A model generated the notes under the pieces. It did not search any database, was not told the DNA's origin, and worked only from the letters and a program-made list of their open reading frames with translations. Positions 52,834 through 63,537 of a stretch of 64,000 nt of DNA are shown here, in pieces (the stretch's first letter is position 1; each line of letters starts with the position of its first letter). Source of the DNA: Sva-07 sp963747375 (GTDB lineage Bacteria; Actinomycetota; Acidimicrobiia; Acidimicrobiales; Ilumatobacteraceae). The translations under genes were made by a program, and so were the position numbers. The stretch lies in assembly GCA_963747375.1 (NCBI GenBank), contig CAVVFL010000022.1, positions 620,001-684,000 on the forward strand, given 5' to 3'.

Positions 52834-55041
52834 TCAGCGGCAGGGACCGACATTGTCGGTCAACGGCAACGACGGCAACGGCGCATTCGGATCGATGACG
52901 TCGGGCGGAATCGTGGTGCCGACCGGGATCACCTGCGCGACCGGCGGAAGCGTCGTCGTGGTCGTCGCGTCCGGCGCCAGTGTGGTGGGCGGAGCGTTCG
53001 GATCGGTCTCGACGGGCTGGACCGGGGCGAGTACCAGGACGCACTCGCTACCGGGCAGGAGGAGTCGGGCATTGGGCCGCGCTGGTGGTGGTGGCCGATC
53101 CCAGTCGAGCACCGGCGCGCCCACGTGGGCCGGCTCCATGAACGCCTTCCAGATCTCCGCCGGGAACGTTCCGCCCTGCACCCTGCCATAGCCACGTGCG
53201 CTGAACGCAGGGATGCCGTTCATCGGCGTGTAGGCGTTCGGGTCGCCCACCCAGACCGCGGTCGACAGTTGCCTCGTCCCACCCACGAACCATGCGTTGG
53301 TGTTGTCCTGTTGGGTTCCGGTCTTGCCGAACGCCGGGCGACGATCGTCGAATGCCGCGCGCCGCCCCGTGCCGCCGCCGTAGATCGGCCCCTTCAGGAT
53401 CTCCACGGTCTCGAGGGCTGCATCACGGTCGACCACCTGTGTGCCCGGGTCGAGATGGGTGTACACACGCTCGCCGGCCGCATTGTCGATGTACTCGACG
53501 TAGTACGGATCGTGGTGGACGCCATCGTTGGCGAGCGTCTGCACGCCGGCGGCCATGTCGAGCGGGGCCATCTCGTTGGCGCCCGTCGCGAAGCTGGCGA
53601 ACGGCTCGATCGGCAGTCGCTCCGACCTCGGCTGATCCTTGTAGAGATAGGTCGAGTGCGCCATGCGGTAGGTGGTGTCGACGACACGGTGGAGACCGAC
53701 GATCTGCGAGAGCCTGGCGAAGGCGCAGTTGATCGACCTCGTCGTGTGCGACTGCAGTGTCGCCACGCCGCCGTTCACCGCGTCGGTGATCACGAATGGC
53801 TCGTCCTCGTTGCCCGGATTCGGGAGCACGCACGGCCGGGTGCCGTCGAGGAGATCGTTCGCCTGGGCGCCGGCCTGGACGGCCGCCGCGAGGATGAACA
53901 GCTTGATGCTCGATCCGGTCTGACGAGGCGACAACGCCATGTTGACCTCGCGCTCGTTCGGGACGAACCCGCGTCCACCCACCATCACGCGGATCGCGCC
54001 CGAGGACGAGTCGAGCGACACGATCGACGCATCGAAGCCCTGCGGCGTGTCGGGCAGGACGCTGCGCGCCTGCTCGGCGAGCCCCTGCAGATTGGCGTCG
54101 AGCGTGGTGTGGATGCGCAGGCCACCACGGAAGAGCTGGTTGTACCGCTCCTGGTAGGTGTCGCCGAGTACGTCACTTCGATTGAGCAGATAGTCCCGCA
54201 GCGCCTCGCTGAAGTACGTCCGCTCGAAGGCGCGGTCCGGCAGTGTCTTCACGCGTGACGGCAGGACGAAGTCCTGCAGCGCAACCGCCTCGTCGGCGGT
54301 GACCTTGCCCTCGTCCTCCAGACGGGCGACCACCTGCAACCAGCGGGCCCGGCTGCGCTCGGGCTCGTTGATCGGGTCGAACCCCGACGGCGAGCGGACG
54401 AGACCGGCGAGGAATGCCGACTCCGTGAAGGTGAGTTCCAGCGCCGTCTTGCCGAAGTAGGTCTCGGCCGCAGCCGCGATCCCGTAGGCGTTGTTGCCGA
54501 AGAAGACGGTGTTGAGGTAGCGCTCGAGGATCTGCTCCTTGGTCAGCTTCTTCTCGAGCATCCGGGCGTAGTGGATCTGCAGGACCTTGTAGCGGCCGTC
54601 ACGCTCCAGTCCGGCGAGGAAGTCGTTCTTGACGACCTGCATCGTGATCGTCGAGGCACCCTGCTGAGGGGCGTCGGAGGCGAAGTTCGACAACGTGGCA
54701 CGCACGAGACTGCGCACGTTGATGCCGTCGTGTCCGAAGAACTCCTTGTCCTCGACGGTCAAGAACGCGTCGATCACGTCGGGGGGAATGTCCGCGTAGG
54801 CGATCGGCTGGGAGTTCTCGAGTTCGTAGAACCCGATCTCCTGGCCGCCGACGTCGTAGACGTACGTGCGCTGGGCGAGCGCTTCGAAGTCGGGCAGCTC
54901 GACGGGGAGTTCCTCGTGAGCGTTCACCGACGACCACACGCGCGGCGCCACACCGACCACGGTGGCCGTGATCAGCAACGCGCCGGCCGCAACGATCAGC
55001 AGCAGTCGTGGGATGAACCCGAGAACACGCACAGTGGACAC
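52834..55041 (-). CDS. Class A penicillin-binding protein (transglycosylase-transpeptidase)
   Basis: 735 residues. One N-terminal span (LLLIVAAGALLITATVVGVA), GT51 transglycosylase motifs FLTVEDKEFFGHDG and QQGASTITMQ, then the transpeptidase motifs SxxK (TGSSIKLF, near residue 379), SxN (SINCAF, near 435) and KTG (FGKTGTQQDN, near 571). A C-terminal Pro/Thr tail with TTTTTLPP follows. Polymerises and cross-links peptidoglycan outside the membrane. GTG 55041 (VSTVRVLGF) avoids overlap with the divergent LLM gene; starts further upstream remain possible. Confidence 0.92.
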   Translation of the reverse strand: MSTVRVLGFIPRLLLIVAAGALLITATVVGVAPRVWSSVNAHEELPVELPDFEALAQRTYVYDVGGQEIGFYELENSQPIAYADIPPDVIDAFLTVEDKEFFGHDGINVRSLVRATLSNFASDAPQQGASTITMQVVKNDFLAGLERDGRYKVLQIHYARMLEKKLTKEQILERYLNTVFFGNNAYGIAAAAETYFGKTALELTFTESAFLAGLVRSPSGFDPINEPERSRARWLQVVARLEDEGKVTADEAVALQDFVLPSRVKTLPDRAFERTYFSEALRDYLLNRSDVLGDTYQERYNQLFRGGLRIHTTLDANLQGLAEQARSVLPDTPQGFDASIVSLDSSSGAIRVMVGGRGFVPNEREVNMALSPRQTGSSIKLFILAAAVQAGAQANDLLDGTRPCVLPNPGNEDEPFVITDAVNGGVATLQSHTTRSINCAFARLSQIVGLHRVVDTTYRMAHSTYLYKDQPRSERLPIEPFASFATGANEMAPLDMAAGVQTLANDGVHHDPYYVEYIDNAAGERVYTHLDPGTQVVDRDAALETVEILKGPIYGGGTGRRAAFDDRRPAFGKTGTQQDNTNAWFVGGTRQLSTAVWVGDPNAYTPMNGIPAFSARGYGRVQGGTFPAEIWKAFMEPAHVGAPVLDWDRPPPPARPNARLLLPGSECVLVLAPVQPVETDPNAPPTTLAPDATTTTTLPPVAQVIPVGTTIPPDVIDPNAPLPSLPLTDNVGPCR

Positions 55042-55117
55042 GACGATACTTGGCGTCGTCCGGAGCCGAACGGCAGGCCACGACAGTCGCCGAGGATGTC
55101 GTGTACGTTCCCCGCCG

Positions 55118-56069
55118 ATGCCCACATCGCCGTTTCCCGTCAGACCGTTCCGCTTCGGGGTCCAGCTCACCGCGCGCGACCGACGGACCGACGTGGACCG
55201 AGACCGCTCGACGGATCGAGTCGCTCGGTTACTCGATCGCCACGATGCCCGACCACTTCAACGACCAGCTCGCGCCGATGCCGGCGCTGCAGGCGATCCT
55301 CGACGCCACCACCACCCTTCGTGCGGGTGCGCTCGTGTTCGACAACGACTACAAGCATCCCGCGATGCTCGCCAAGGAGCTGGCGACGATGGACGTGCTC
55401 TCCGACGGTCGCGTGGAGATCGGGCTCGGCGCCGGCTGGATGATCTCCGACTACGAGCAGATCGGCCTCCCGTACGACCGCGCCGGGGTGCGCATCGATC
55501 GATTCGTCGAGGGTCTCGCCGTGATCCGCGGCGCGATGGGACCCGGACCGTTCAGCTTCTCGGGCGACCACTACCAGGTCACCGACTACGACGGCTTTCC
55601 GAAGCCGGTGCAGCGGCCCTGCCCGCCGATCCTGATCGGTGGCGGCGGACCGCGAGTGTTGGGGATCGCGGCCCGAGAGGCCGACATCGTCGGCGTCAAC
55701 GGAACGCTCACTGCCGGCGTCTTCGGAGCCGAGGCATTCGCCACGATGACCGCCGAAGCGGTCGCGGAGAAGGTGGCGATCGTCGCCGAGCAGGCCGGCG
55801 ACCGTGTCGAGCACATCGAGTTGAACATCCGCACGTTCTTCAACAGCGTCACCGACGACAGGGCCGGCAAGGTCGACTCGATCGCTCGAGCGATCGGGGT
55901 CGAGCCCACCATGCTCGAAGCGTCGCCGTACGCGCTGATCGGGAGCCCGACGAAGATCGTGGACGACCTGCTGGCGCTTCGCGAGACCTACGGGTTCAGC
56001 TACGTCATCGTCGGCGTCAACGAGATCGATTCGTTCGCACCGGTCGTCGCCGAACTCGCCGGGCGCTAG
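55118..56069 (+). CDS. F420-dependent LLM-class oxidoreductase 1 (one frameshift)
   Basis: About 316 residues. FRFGVQLTAR, then after a shift near 55172 TWTETARRIESLGYSIATMP, DHFNDQLAPMPALQAILD, DVLSDGRVEIGLGAGWM, YEQIGLPYDRAGVRIDRFVE, CPPILIGGGGPRVLGIAARE and EIDSFAPVVAELAG. Fits the actinobacterial F420-dependent LLM subfamily. ATG 55118. Substrate unknown. Confidence 0.85.
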
Positions 56070-56082
56070 GCCGGCCACGATC

Positions 56083-57127
56083 GTGCAACGGCGACCCGAC
56101 GTGGTGCTGTGGGGGGCCGGGATGGTTGCGAGCGTCCACGCCGCCGCCTGCCAGTCACTCGACTGGCCGATCCGAGCGGTCGCATCGCGCAACGGGCCAC
56201 GGGCGTCCGAGCTGGCCCGCGCGACAGGTGCTCGCCCGTATTCGTTCGACGAGGTCGTCGCGGAGCGCCGCGGCGACATCGCGATCGTCGCCACTCCCCC
56301 GGCGTCGCACGTCGACGACGCGATCCGGCTGCTCGACGCCGGCTACCACGTCGTGGTGGAGGCGCCGATCGCCTGTTCACTCGCCGATGCCGACCGCCTG
56401 ATCGACGCCGAACGGCGCGTCGGCCGCCCGGTGCTCTACTCGGAGCACCTGGTCGCGTCGCCGGTCATCGACGGGCTGCTGGCCGACGTCGCCGGTATCG
56501 GCACCCTGACACATCTGTCGGCGCGGGCGATCCAGGCGCCGCCGACGTGGCGCACGACGACAGGCCAGGACTGGGGAGGCGGAGCACTGTTCGACCTCGG
56601 TGTCCACCCGGTCGGCGTGGCGCTGCGCACCGCGATGGAGGCACACGCCGGACCGCCGGAACTGCTGACGGCCGTGATCACCGATGCATCGACCGATCGG
56701 GAGCACGCAACGGTGCGGCTGCACTTCGCCGCCGGGCTCGTCGCCACCATCGTGGTGGGTTGGCAGCCGGGTGCATCGCCCGACTGGGATGTGCAGGCGT
56801 CGAGCGCCGGTGCCGTCCTGCGCGCCGAGTTGTATCCGCAACCGTCCCTCGAACGCAACGGCGAACCGGTCGGTGTCGGCACCCGCCCGATCGGACCGTC
56901 ACTCGTCGACGACTACGGCTATGCACCGCAGCTGAAGCGGTTCTGGACCAACATCCGAACCGGACGCCCGGTTCCGGCGACGTCGCAGCTCGGCCGTCAG
57001 GTCCTCGACGTGATCTCGGCCGCCCACTGGTCCGCAGGCCGCAATGCAATCGAGGTGCCGCTCGCCCTTCGCCGGCCCCCGCGACCGGACCCCACACCAA
57101 CTCCTCGAGGTGCGTTCCGGCAGCTGA
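56083..57127 (+). CDS. Gfo/Idh/MocA-family oxidoreductase (one frameshift at the 3' end)
   Basis: About 347 residues. N-terminal Rossmann fold: VVLWGAGMVASVHAAACQSL; then DIAIVATPPASHVDDAIRLL, HVVVEAPIACSLADADRLID (the E-A-P replacing the common E-K-P), LYSEHLVASPVIDGLLADVA and GGGALFDLGVHPVGVALRT. A shift near 57063 matters: corrected, the gene ends PHQLLEVRSGS with a stop at 57127, just before convergent glgC. Uncorrected, it runs 110 residues antisense to glgC. Substrate probably a sugar derivative. Confidence 0.8.
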
Positions 57128-57132
57128 CACCG

Positions 57133-58362
57133 TCAGCGCTTGGAGAGGTTGCGGCCCTTCTCGATCACGACGACGCCTTCGTCGCTGACGGTGAACCGCT
57201 CGCGGTCGGCGTCGAGTTCGAGACCGATCCGGGTCCACTCGGGCACGATCACGTTCTTGTCGACGATGCACCGGTGCAGCCGGACGCCCGGACCGATCGT
57301 GACATCGGGGAAGATGATCGAGTCGGTGATGTGCGCGTCGTGGTCGATGAACGTGCCGGGCCCGACGATCGAACGCTCGACGTGCGACCCGGAGATGATC
57401 GATCCCTGACACAGCAGGCTGCCGTCGACGAAGGACGGTTCGCCACCTCGGCCACGTGACACCTTGGCCGGTGGCAACGCCCTGCGAGACGTGTACACCG
57501 GCCACTTCTCGTTGTAGAGATTGAAGATCGGCACCGGCGCGATCAGGTCCATGTTCGCGTGGAAGAACGAGTCGATCGTGCCGACGTCACGCCAGTAGCC
57601 CTTCTCCCGCTCGTCCTGTCCGGGGACGATGTTCTTCGAGAAGTCGTACGCCCGGGCGACCCCCGCATCGGTCAGCGCAGGGATCACGTGGCTGCCGAGG
57701 TCGGTGTAGGAGTTCTCACGCGGCGTCACGACGTCGATGAGCGTCTGGGTGTCGAACACGTAGTTGCCCATGCTCGCCAGGCACATCTGGTCGTTGCCCG
57801 GCATCGTGGGCGGCGACGCCACCTTCTCGTGGAATGCGAGGATCCGGCCGTCGTCGTCGACCTCGATCACGCCGAACTCGGTGGCCTCGTGCTTCGGAAC
57901 CGGGATGGCGGCAACGGTCACGCCGGCACCGGACTCCACGTGCTCGTCGACCATCTGGCGGGGATCCATCCGATAGATGTGGTCGGCGCCGAAGACGCAG
58001 ACGATGTCGGGTGACTCGTCGGCGATCAGGTTGAGGTTCTGATAGATCGCGTCGGCCGATCCCTGGAACCAGTACGGGCCGCGCCGCATCTGCGCAGGTA
58101 CCGGCGTCACGTAGTTGTCGAGCATCGCCGAGAACCGCCACGTCTGGGAGATGTGTCGGTCGAGGCTGTGGCTCTTGTACTGCGTGAGCACGACGATCTT
58201 CAGGTACCCGGCGTTCGCGAAGTTCGACAGGGCGAAGTCGATCAGGCGATAGGTGCCGGCGAAGGGAACTGCGGGCTTGGCCCGGTCGTTGGTGAGCGGT
58301 TGAAGGCGTTTGCCCTCGCCCCCGGCGAGCACGATCACGAGCACGGTTGGTTCAGGCTTCAT
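57133..58362 (-). CDS. glgC: Glucose-1-phosphate adenylyltransferase
   Basis: 409 residues, intact. Makes ADP-glucose for glycogen. Nucleotidyltransferase signature VIVLAGGEGKRLQPLTNDRA, FAGTYRLIDFALSNFANAGY, GPYWFQGSADAIYQNLN, FGADHIYRMDPRQMV and EKGYWRDVGTIDSFFHANMD. The C-terminal left-handed beta-helix carries hexapeptide repeats (GSIISGSHVERSIVGPGTF). Adjacent to GlgA on the same strand with a 21-bp gap. Confidence 0.96.
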   Translation of the reverse strand: MKPEPTVLVIVLAGGEGKRLQPLTNDRAKPAVPFAGTYRLIDFALSNFANAGYLKIVVLTQYKSHSLDRHISQTWRFSAMLDNYVTPVPAQMRRGPYWFQGSADAIYQNLNLIADESPDIVCVFGADHIYRMDPRQMVDEHVESGAGVTVAAIPVPKHEATEFGVIEVDDDGRILAFHEKVASPPTMPGNDQMCLASMGNYVFDTQTLIDVVTPRENSYTDLGSHVIPALTDAGVARAYDFSKNIVPGQDEREKGYWRDVGTIDSFFHANMDLIAPVPIFNLYNEKWPVYTSRRALPPAKVSRGRGGEPSFVDGSLLCQGSIISGSHVERSIVGPGTFIDHDAHITDSIIFPDVTIGPGVRLHRCIVDKNVIVPEWTRIGLELDADRERFTVSDEGVVVIEKGRNLSKR

Positions 58363-58383
58363 CGATCTCCAACGTACACATCG

Positions 58384-59766
58384 TCACCGACGTCGTCCCG
58401 ATAGTTCGGCGTACAGCGCCGAATATTCGGCTGCAGGCGACCTCCACGACCAGTCGATGGCCATGATCCGACGCTGCAACGTCTGGTGCCGCCGACGATC
58501 GCGGATTCGGCGCGCTGCTCGGAACATCGCTGCCAACAGGTCCTCGGGTGCGACACGGCCGGCGACGAATCCCGTCCCGCGTCGGTCGATGTCGGCGTCG
58601 AGCACCGTGTCGACCAGTCCTCCGACCGCGGTGACGATCGGGATCGCCCCGTATCGCATCGCCTGCATCTGCGTGAGTCCGCACGGCTCGAACCGGCTCG
58701 GCATGAGGTAGGCGTCGGCACCGGCGAACATGAGGTGCGACAGCGATTCGTCGTAGCCCTCGACGAAGGCGAACGAGGCGGAGTGCTCGTCGGCGAGACG
58801 GTGGAGATGGGCGGCCAACCCGGCGTCGCCCGAGCCGAGAACGGCCAGTCGCATCGGGATCTGATCGAGCAGCGCCACGAGTGGCGCCAACACGTCGATG
58901 CCCTTCTGGTGGGTGAGTCTGGTCACGACGGTGGCGAGCGGAACCCCGTCGTCGGTGAATCCGAGCCGATCGTGCAACGCCCGGCGATTGGCGTCACGAC
59001 CACCGAGGGAGTCCGAGTCGAACACCTCCTCGATGAGGTCGTCGGTCGCCGGGTTCCAGACGTCGGTGTCGATCCCGTTCAGGATGCCGACGACGTCACC
59101 GCCGCGCTGTCGCAACTGCTCATCGAGCCCGAAGCCGCCCTCGCGGGTCACGATCTCGGTCGCGTAGTGGGGCGAGACCGCGACGATTCGGTCGGCGAGG
59201 GCCAACGCACCGGAGAGCGGGTTCGTGTCACCCCACCATTCGAAGTGTGCCGCACGCGGGCCGATCAGGTTGAGCCACGATCCGTCGGTGACGCCCTGGT
59301 AGGCGAGGTTGTGCAACGACAGCACCGTCGGCGGCGGGTCGTCGAGGGCCGCGAGCACCGGGCCGGTGTGCCAGTCGTTCAGATGCAGGACATCGGGGGG
59401 GTCGAGTTCGACGTACGCAGCAACGGCGCGTGCGAAACGGAAGAATCGCTCGCTGTTGTCGAGCCAACCCTCGCCGTTGTCCTGGAGGTAGGGATGAGGA
59501 CGCGCCATCCCCGGCACCGACACCAGGTGGAGACGACCGACGGTGGGATGCACACCGATGCGGACGCGTGCCGACCCGACCCACGACGGCACGTCGAGGT
59601 CGATGGTCGACTCGCCGGCGAGTTCGATCCCGCCGTAGTCGGGCATCACGAATTCGACGTCGATTCCCTGACGCCGCAACTCCGCGCCGAGCCCCGCCGC
59701 TGCAGACGCGAGCCCACCGACCGTCGCCACCGGGGCAAGTTCGGCGGTGGCGAACACGACTCTCAC
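58384..59766 (-). CDS. glgA: Glycogen synthase (GT5)
   Basis: 460 residues from GTG 59766. GT5 features: VVFATAELAPVATVGGLASA (here TVGGL rather than the common KVGGL), PDVLHLNDWHTGPVLAALDD, VSLHNLAYQGV-like LSLHNLAYQGV, DRIVAVSPHYATEI, GILNGIDTDVWNP, VTRLTHQKGIDVLAPL and LMPSRFEPCGLTQMQAMRYG. Transfers glucose from ADP-glucose; forms a glycogen-synthesis pair with GlgC, whose gene follows. Confidence 0.92.
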   Translation of the reverse strand: MRVVFATAELAPVATVGGLASAAAGLGAELRRQGIDVEFVMPDYGGIELAGESTIDLDVPSWVGSARVRIGVHPTVGRLHLVSVPGMARPHPYLQDNGEGWLDNSERFFRFARAVAAYVELDPPDVLHLNDWHTGPVLAALDDPPPTVLSLHNLAYQGVTDGSWLNLIGPRAAHFEWWGDTNPLSGALALADRIVAVSPHYATEIVTREGGFGLDEQLRQRGGDVVGILNGIDTDVWNPATDDLIEEVFDSDSLGGRDANRRALHDRLGFTDDGVPLATVVTRLTHQKGIDVLAPLVALLDQIPMRLAVLGSGDAGLAAHLHRLADEHSASFAFVEGYDESLSHLMFAGADAYLMPSRFEPCGLTQMQAMRYGAIPIVTAVGGLVDTVLDADIDRRGTGFVAGRVAPEDLLAAMFRAARRIRDRRRHQTLQRRIMAIDWSWRSPAAEYSALYAELSGRRR

Positions 59767-59804
59767 GGGTTCCAGTCTGGCCTCCCGCGCGCTTGACTGG
59801 GCGG

Positions 59805-62591
59805 ATGTCGGACGTCGCCTCGCCCCCCGAACACTCCCACGACCTCGTGAGCGCCGACATACGTCTGCTCGGACGGTTGCTCGGCGACGCGATTCGCGCC
59901 ACCGAAGGCGACGAGACGTTCGAACTCGTCGAACAGGTCCGACGGCTCGCGGTCGACGGTCGCCGCACCGGGACGAGTTCGGTCGCGGCAATCCGCGATG
60001 CGCTGAGTCGCCGTCCGCTCGCCGAGCAGCTCCTGGTGTTGCGGGCGCTCGACTGGCTGTCGCTGCTGGCGAACACGGCTGAGGACGTACACGTCGAACG
60101 ACGTCGCCGCCACGAGCGCCGCGGGACCGGATCGCCGCGTCCCGGCAGCCTCCGTGCAGCGATCGATCGCATCGTGGTCGCCGGCGTGTCGCCCGAGCAG
60201 CTGCTCGCGACGGGCACCGCGATCCAGGTGACCCCCGTCATCACCGCCCACCCCACCGAGGTTCGCCGCAAGACGATCCTCGAAGTGCTCGAACAAGTTG
60301 CCGACCTGCTCGACCGGCGCAGCCGGGTCGCCGAGGACCACATCGAATGCGCCGAGGTCGATCGGCAGCTGTCGGTGTGCGTGCTGTTGCTCTGGCAGAC
60401 GGCACTGCTCAGGCTCTCCAAGCTGCGCGTTCGCGACGAGATCAACGAGGCGATCCGCTACTACGGAACCAGCCTCTTCGAGGTGATCCCGGCCCTCACG
60501 AAGGACTTCGAGAACGCCTTGGCGGCCGCCGCGACGACCAACAAGGCCGTGGACGCCACCCATGCGGTCACGATGGGGTCGTGGATCGGCGGTGACCGCG
60601 ACGGCAACCCCTTCGTGACAGCTGAGGTGATGCGGTACGCGATCCATCGTCAGACGGCGACGGCACTCGGGCACCACCTGGAGATGCTGGATGCGTTGGC
60701 CCACCGGCTCTCGATGACCGATCGGCTGGTGACACCGACCGCCGAACTCCTGGCCCTCGCGGCTGCGTCCGGGGACGATTCACCGTTTCGCGCCGACGAG
60801 CCCTATCGCCGAGCGCTGCGCGGGATGCACGCCAGGCTGTATGCGTTCGCCACCGAGGTCATGGGTCCGCACGACGGTCCTCCCGGCCCACCCCCGGCCG
60901 AGCCCCGCCGCGCCTACACCGACATGGCCGAACTCGCCGGCGACCTCGACGTGGTCATCCAGTCGTTGCGGACCCATGGCGCCGGGGCGATCGCCGAGCA
61001 GATCGTCGAGCCGGTTCGACGCGGTGTCGCCGTGTTCGGCGCTCACCTCTGCGGGCTCGACATGCGTCAGAACTCTGCCGTCCACGAGCATGTGATCGCC
61101 GACCTGTTCGAGGCGGCCGCCATCTGCGACGACTACAGGGGTCTCGACGAGGCGGCACGGGTGCAGCTGCTCGACGCAGAACTGCGGACGCCTCGGCTGC
61201 TGCGGTACCCGTCGGCGCTGTACAGCGACGTCACCAACTCGGAACTCGCGATCCTCGACGAGGCGGCGAACGCGTGCGGCCGTGTCGGACGCGCGGTGCT
61301 CCCCCACTACGTCATCTCGATGGCCCATGACGTCAGCGATGTCCTCGAGGTCGCGGTCCTGCTCAAGGAGGTCGGACTCGTCACCGCGGCGGTCGCCGAC
61401 CATCCGGCGACGACGGCGCTCGACATCGTGCCGCTGTTCGAGACGATCGACGACCTCGGCCGCTCGGCGGATGTGCTCGACCGCCTGCTCGCCGCACCGG
61501 TGTACGCCGACCTCGTGCGGTCCCGCGGAAACCGCCAGGAAGTCATGATCGGTTACTCCGACTCGAACAAGGACGGCGGGTACATGTGCTCGCAATGGAA
61601 CCTCTCCGCCGCCCAATCGGCGCTGGTGACGGTCGCCGAGCGGGCCGGAGTTCACCTGCGCTTCTTCCACGGACGCGGTGGCACGGTGGGCCGTGGTGGC
61701 GGACCGGCGTACCAGGCGATCCTCGCACTCCCTCCGGGATCGGTCGACCGCTCGATCAGGCTCACGGAACAGGGCGAGATGGTCGCCTCGAAGTACTCGA
61801 ATCCGGCGATGGCGCGTCGAAATCTCGAGACACTCGTCGCCGCGACCCTCGAAGCCTCACTGCTGCACACCTCGAACGAGACGACCGCGCCTGACCCGTC
61901 GTTCACGACGGCGATGGGCGAACTCGCCGACTCGGCCTTCGGCGCCTACCGGCGGCTCGTGTACGGCGACGAGCGGTTCGTGACCTTCTTCCGCTCGATC
62001 ACACCGACCGACGAGATCGCCAGACTCAACGTGGGCAGTCGACCCGCCTCTCGCACCGCATCGACGGCCATCGAGGACCTCCGGGCCATCCCGTGGGTGT
62101 TCGGCTGGACGCAGTGCCGGTTGATGATCCCGGCATGGTTCGGCGTCGGGTCGGCCGTCGAGACCTACGTCGGCACGAGCGATCGTCTCGATCAGCTCGC
62201 GTCCATGTACCAGCATTGGCCATTCTTCCGGTCGGTGATCGACAACATGGGCATGGTGTTGGCGAAGACCGACATCGACATCGCCCGGCGGTACGCCGAC
62301 GTACTCGTGGAGGACGACCGAATGCGCGCCGACATCTTCGGGGCGATCGCCGACGAGCACCGTCGCACCGTGGAATGGCACGGTCGCATCACCGGATCGA
62401 CGGCGCTGCTGGCCGACAACGCGTTGCTCGCACGCAGCTTGAGCAACCGCTATCCGTACCTCGATCCACTCCATGTGATGCAGGTCGACCTGCTGCGCCG
62501 GTTTCGCGACGGCGACCACGACGAGATGGTCGAGCGCGGCATCCTGCTGTCGATCAACGCCATCGCCACCGGACTGCGCAACTCCGGCTGA
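59805..62591 (+). CDS. ppc: Phosphoenolpyruvate carboxylase
   Basis: 928 residues, intact. Catalytic His in VTPVITAHPTEVRRKTILE (near 148), GSWIGGDRDGNPFVTAEV, CGLDMRQNSAVHEHV, MIGYSDSNKDGGYMCSQWNL and the glycine loop FHGRGGTVGRGGGPAYQAI near residue 620; the terminus is LRNSG, close to the canonical RNTG. Replenishes oxaloacetate from PEP and bicarbonate. ATG 59805, diverging from GlgA across a 38-bp gap. Confidence 0.96.
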   Translation: MSDVASPPEHSHDLVSADIRLLGRLLGDAIRATEGDETFELVEQVRRLAVDGRRTGTSSVAAIRDALSRRPLAEQLLVLRALDWLSLLANTAEDVHVERRRRHERRGTGSPRPGSLRAAIDRIVVAGVSPEQLLATGTAIQVTPVITAHPTEVRRKTILEVLEQVADLLDRRSRVAEDHIECAEVDRQLSVCVLLLWQTALLRLSKLRVRDEINEAIRYYGTSLFEVIPALTKDFENALAAAATTNKAVDATHAVTMGSWIGGDRDGNPFVTAEVMRYAIHRQTATALGHHLEMLDALAHRLSMTDRLVTPTAELLALAAASGDDSPFRADEPYRRALRGMHARLYAFATEVMGPHDGPPGPPPAEPRRAYTDMAELAGDLDVVIQSLRTHGAGAIAEQIVEPVRRGVAVFGAHLCGLDMRQNSAVHEHVIADLFEAAAICDDYRGLDEAARVQLLDAELRTPRLLRYPSALYSDVTNSELAILDEAANACGRVGRAVLPHYVISMAHDVSDVLEVAVLLKEVGLVTAAVADHPATTALDIVPLFETIDDLGRSADVLDRLLAAPVYADLVRSRGNRQEVMIGYSDSNKDGGYMCSQWNLSAAQSALVTVAERAGVHLRFFHGRGGTVGRGGGPAYQAILALPPGSVDRSIRLTEQGEMVASKYSNPAMARRNLETLVAATLEASLLHTSNETTAPDPSFTTAMGELADSAFGAYRRLVYGDERFVTFFRSITPTDEIARLNVGSRPASRTASTAIEDLRAIPWVFGWTQCRLMIPAWFGVGSAVETYVGTSDRLDQLASMYQHWPFFRSVIDNMGMVLAKTDIDIARRYADVLVEDDRMRADIFGAIADEHRRTVEWHGRITGSTALLADNALLARSLSNRYPYLDPLHVMQVDLLRRFRDGDHDEMVERGILLSINAIATGLRNSG

Positions 62592-62634
62592 CCGACTGCG
62601 GGCCTCGGACACGGTGCTCGTAGCATCGATCGCC

Positions 62635-63537
62635 ATGGCGATCTCGATCAGAGCCCGGATTGCGCGCAAGGTCATCACCCGCGCGGTGAGCGGGCGCGAA
62701 CTCGACCTCGACGAGGCACGTGACCGCATGGATCAACTCGATCGACTCCCCCGGCCCCGTCACGTCGACTACATCGACACGCTCGTCGGCGGTGTGCCGG
62801 CGATCGTCGCGACCCCCACGGCGGTAGCACCCGAGCGCCATCTGCTGTACATCCACGGAGGCGCCTACGTGCTGGGCTCCCCCAAGAGCCACATCGCGAT
62901 GGTCGCCAATCTCGCCAAGCGGGCGTCGGCGACCGCGACGGTCATCGAATACCGGCTCGCTCCCGAGCACGTGTACCCGGCCGCGGTCGACGACTGCGTG
63001 GCGGCGTACCGGGCACTGATCACCGATGTCGATCCCGCGACCGTGACGATCGCCGGCGACTCCGCCGGTGGCGGAGCGACGCTGTCGACCCTCGTCGCCC
63101 TCCGTGATGCCGGCGATCCGTTGCCCGCGGCGGCGTATCTCCTGTCGCCCTGGACCGATCTCACCGGCTCCGGGGAGTCGGTGATCACCCGAGCCGCAGC
63201 CGATCCGATGATCGACGGCTCGAGAATCGTCGAGGCCGCACGTGTGTACGCAGGGGAGTTGCCTCTCGATCACCCGGGCGTGTCGCCGCTGTTCGCCGAT
63301 CTGACCGGCCTGCCGCCGATGCTGATCCAGACCGGCATGGACGAGGTCCTGCTGTCGGATTCGACACGGCTCGCCGACAAGGCCCGCGCCGCCGGCGTCG
63401 ACGTCACCCTCGACCTCGCCGAAGGGATGTGGCACGTCTATCCGTCCTTCGCCCGTGTGATGCCGGAGGCCACCGATGCCCTCGTGCGTGCCGCGGTGTT
63501 CATGCGGGCACGCACCCCGGCACTGCTGTCGGTATGA
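62635..63537 (+). CDS. Alpha/beta hydrolase, hormone-sensitive lipase family
   Basis: 300 residues. Oxyanion motif LLYIHGGAYVLGS, nucleophile GDSAGGGATLS, Asp in LIQTGMDEVLLSDS region and His in GMWHVYPSF, all in the order expected of family IV esterases. ATG 62635. It overlaps the next LLM gene (ATGA), so both belong to one operon. Substrate probably short- to medium-chain esters. Confidence 0.9.
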   Translation: MAISIRARIARKVITRAVSGRELDLDEARDRMDQLDRLPRPRHVDYIDTLVGGVPAIVATPTAVAPERHLLYIHGGAYVLGSPKSHIAMVANLAKRASATATVIEYRLAPEHVYPAAVDDCVAAYRALITDVDPATVTIAGDSAGGGATLSTLVALRDAGDPLPAAAYLLSPWTDLTGSGESVITRAAADPMIDGSRIVEAARVYAGELPLDHPGVSPLFADLTGLPPMLIQTGMDEVLLSDSTRLADKARAAGVDVTLDLAEGMWHVYPSFARVMPEATDALVRAAVFMRARTPALLSV

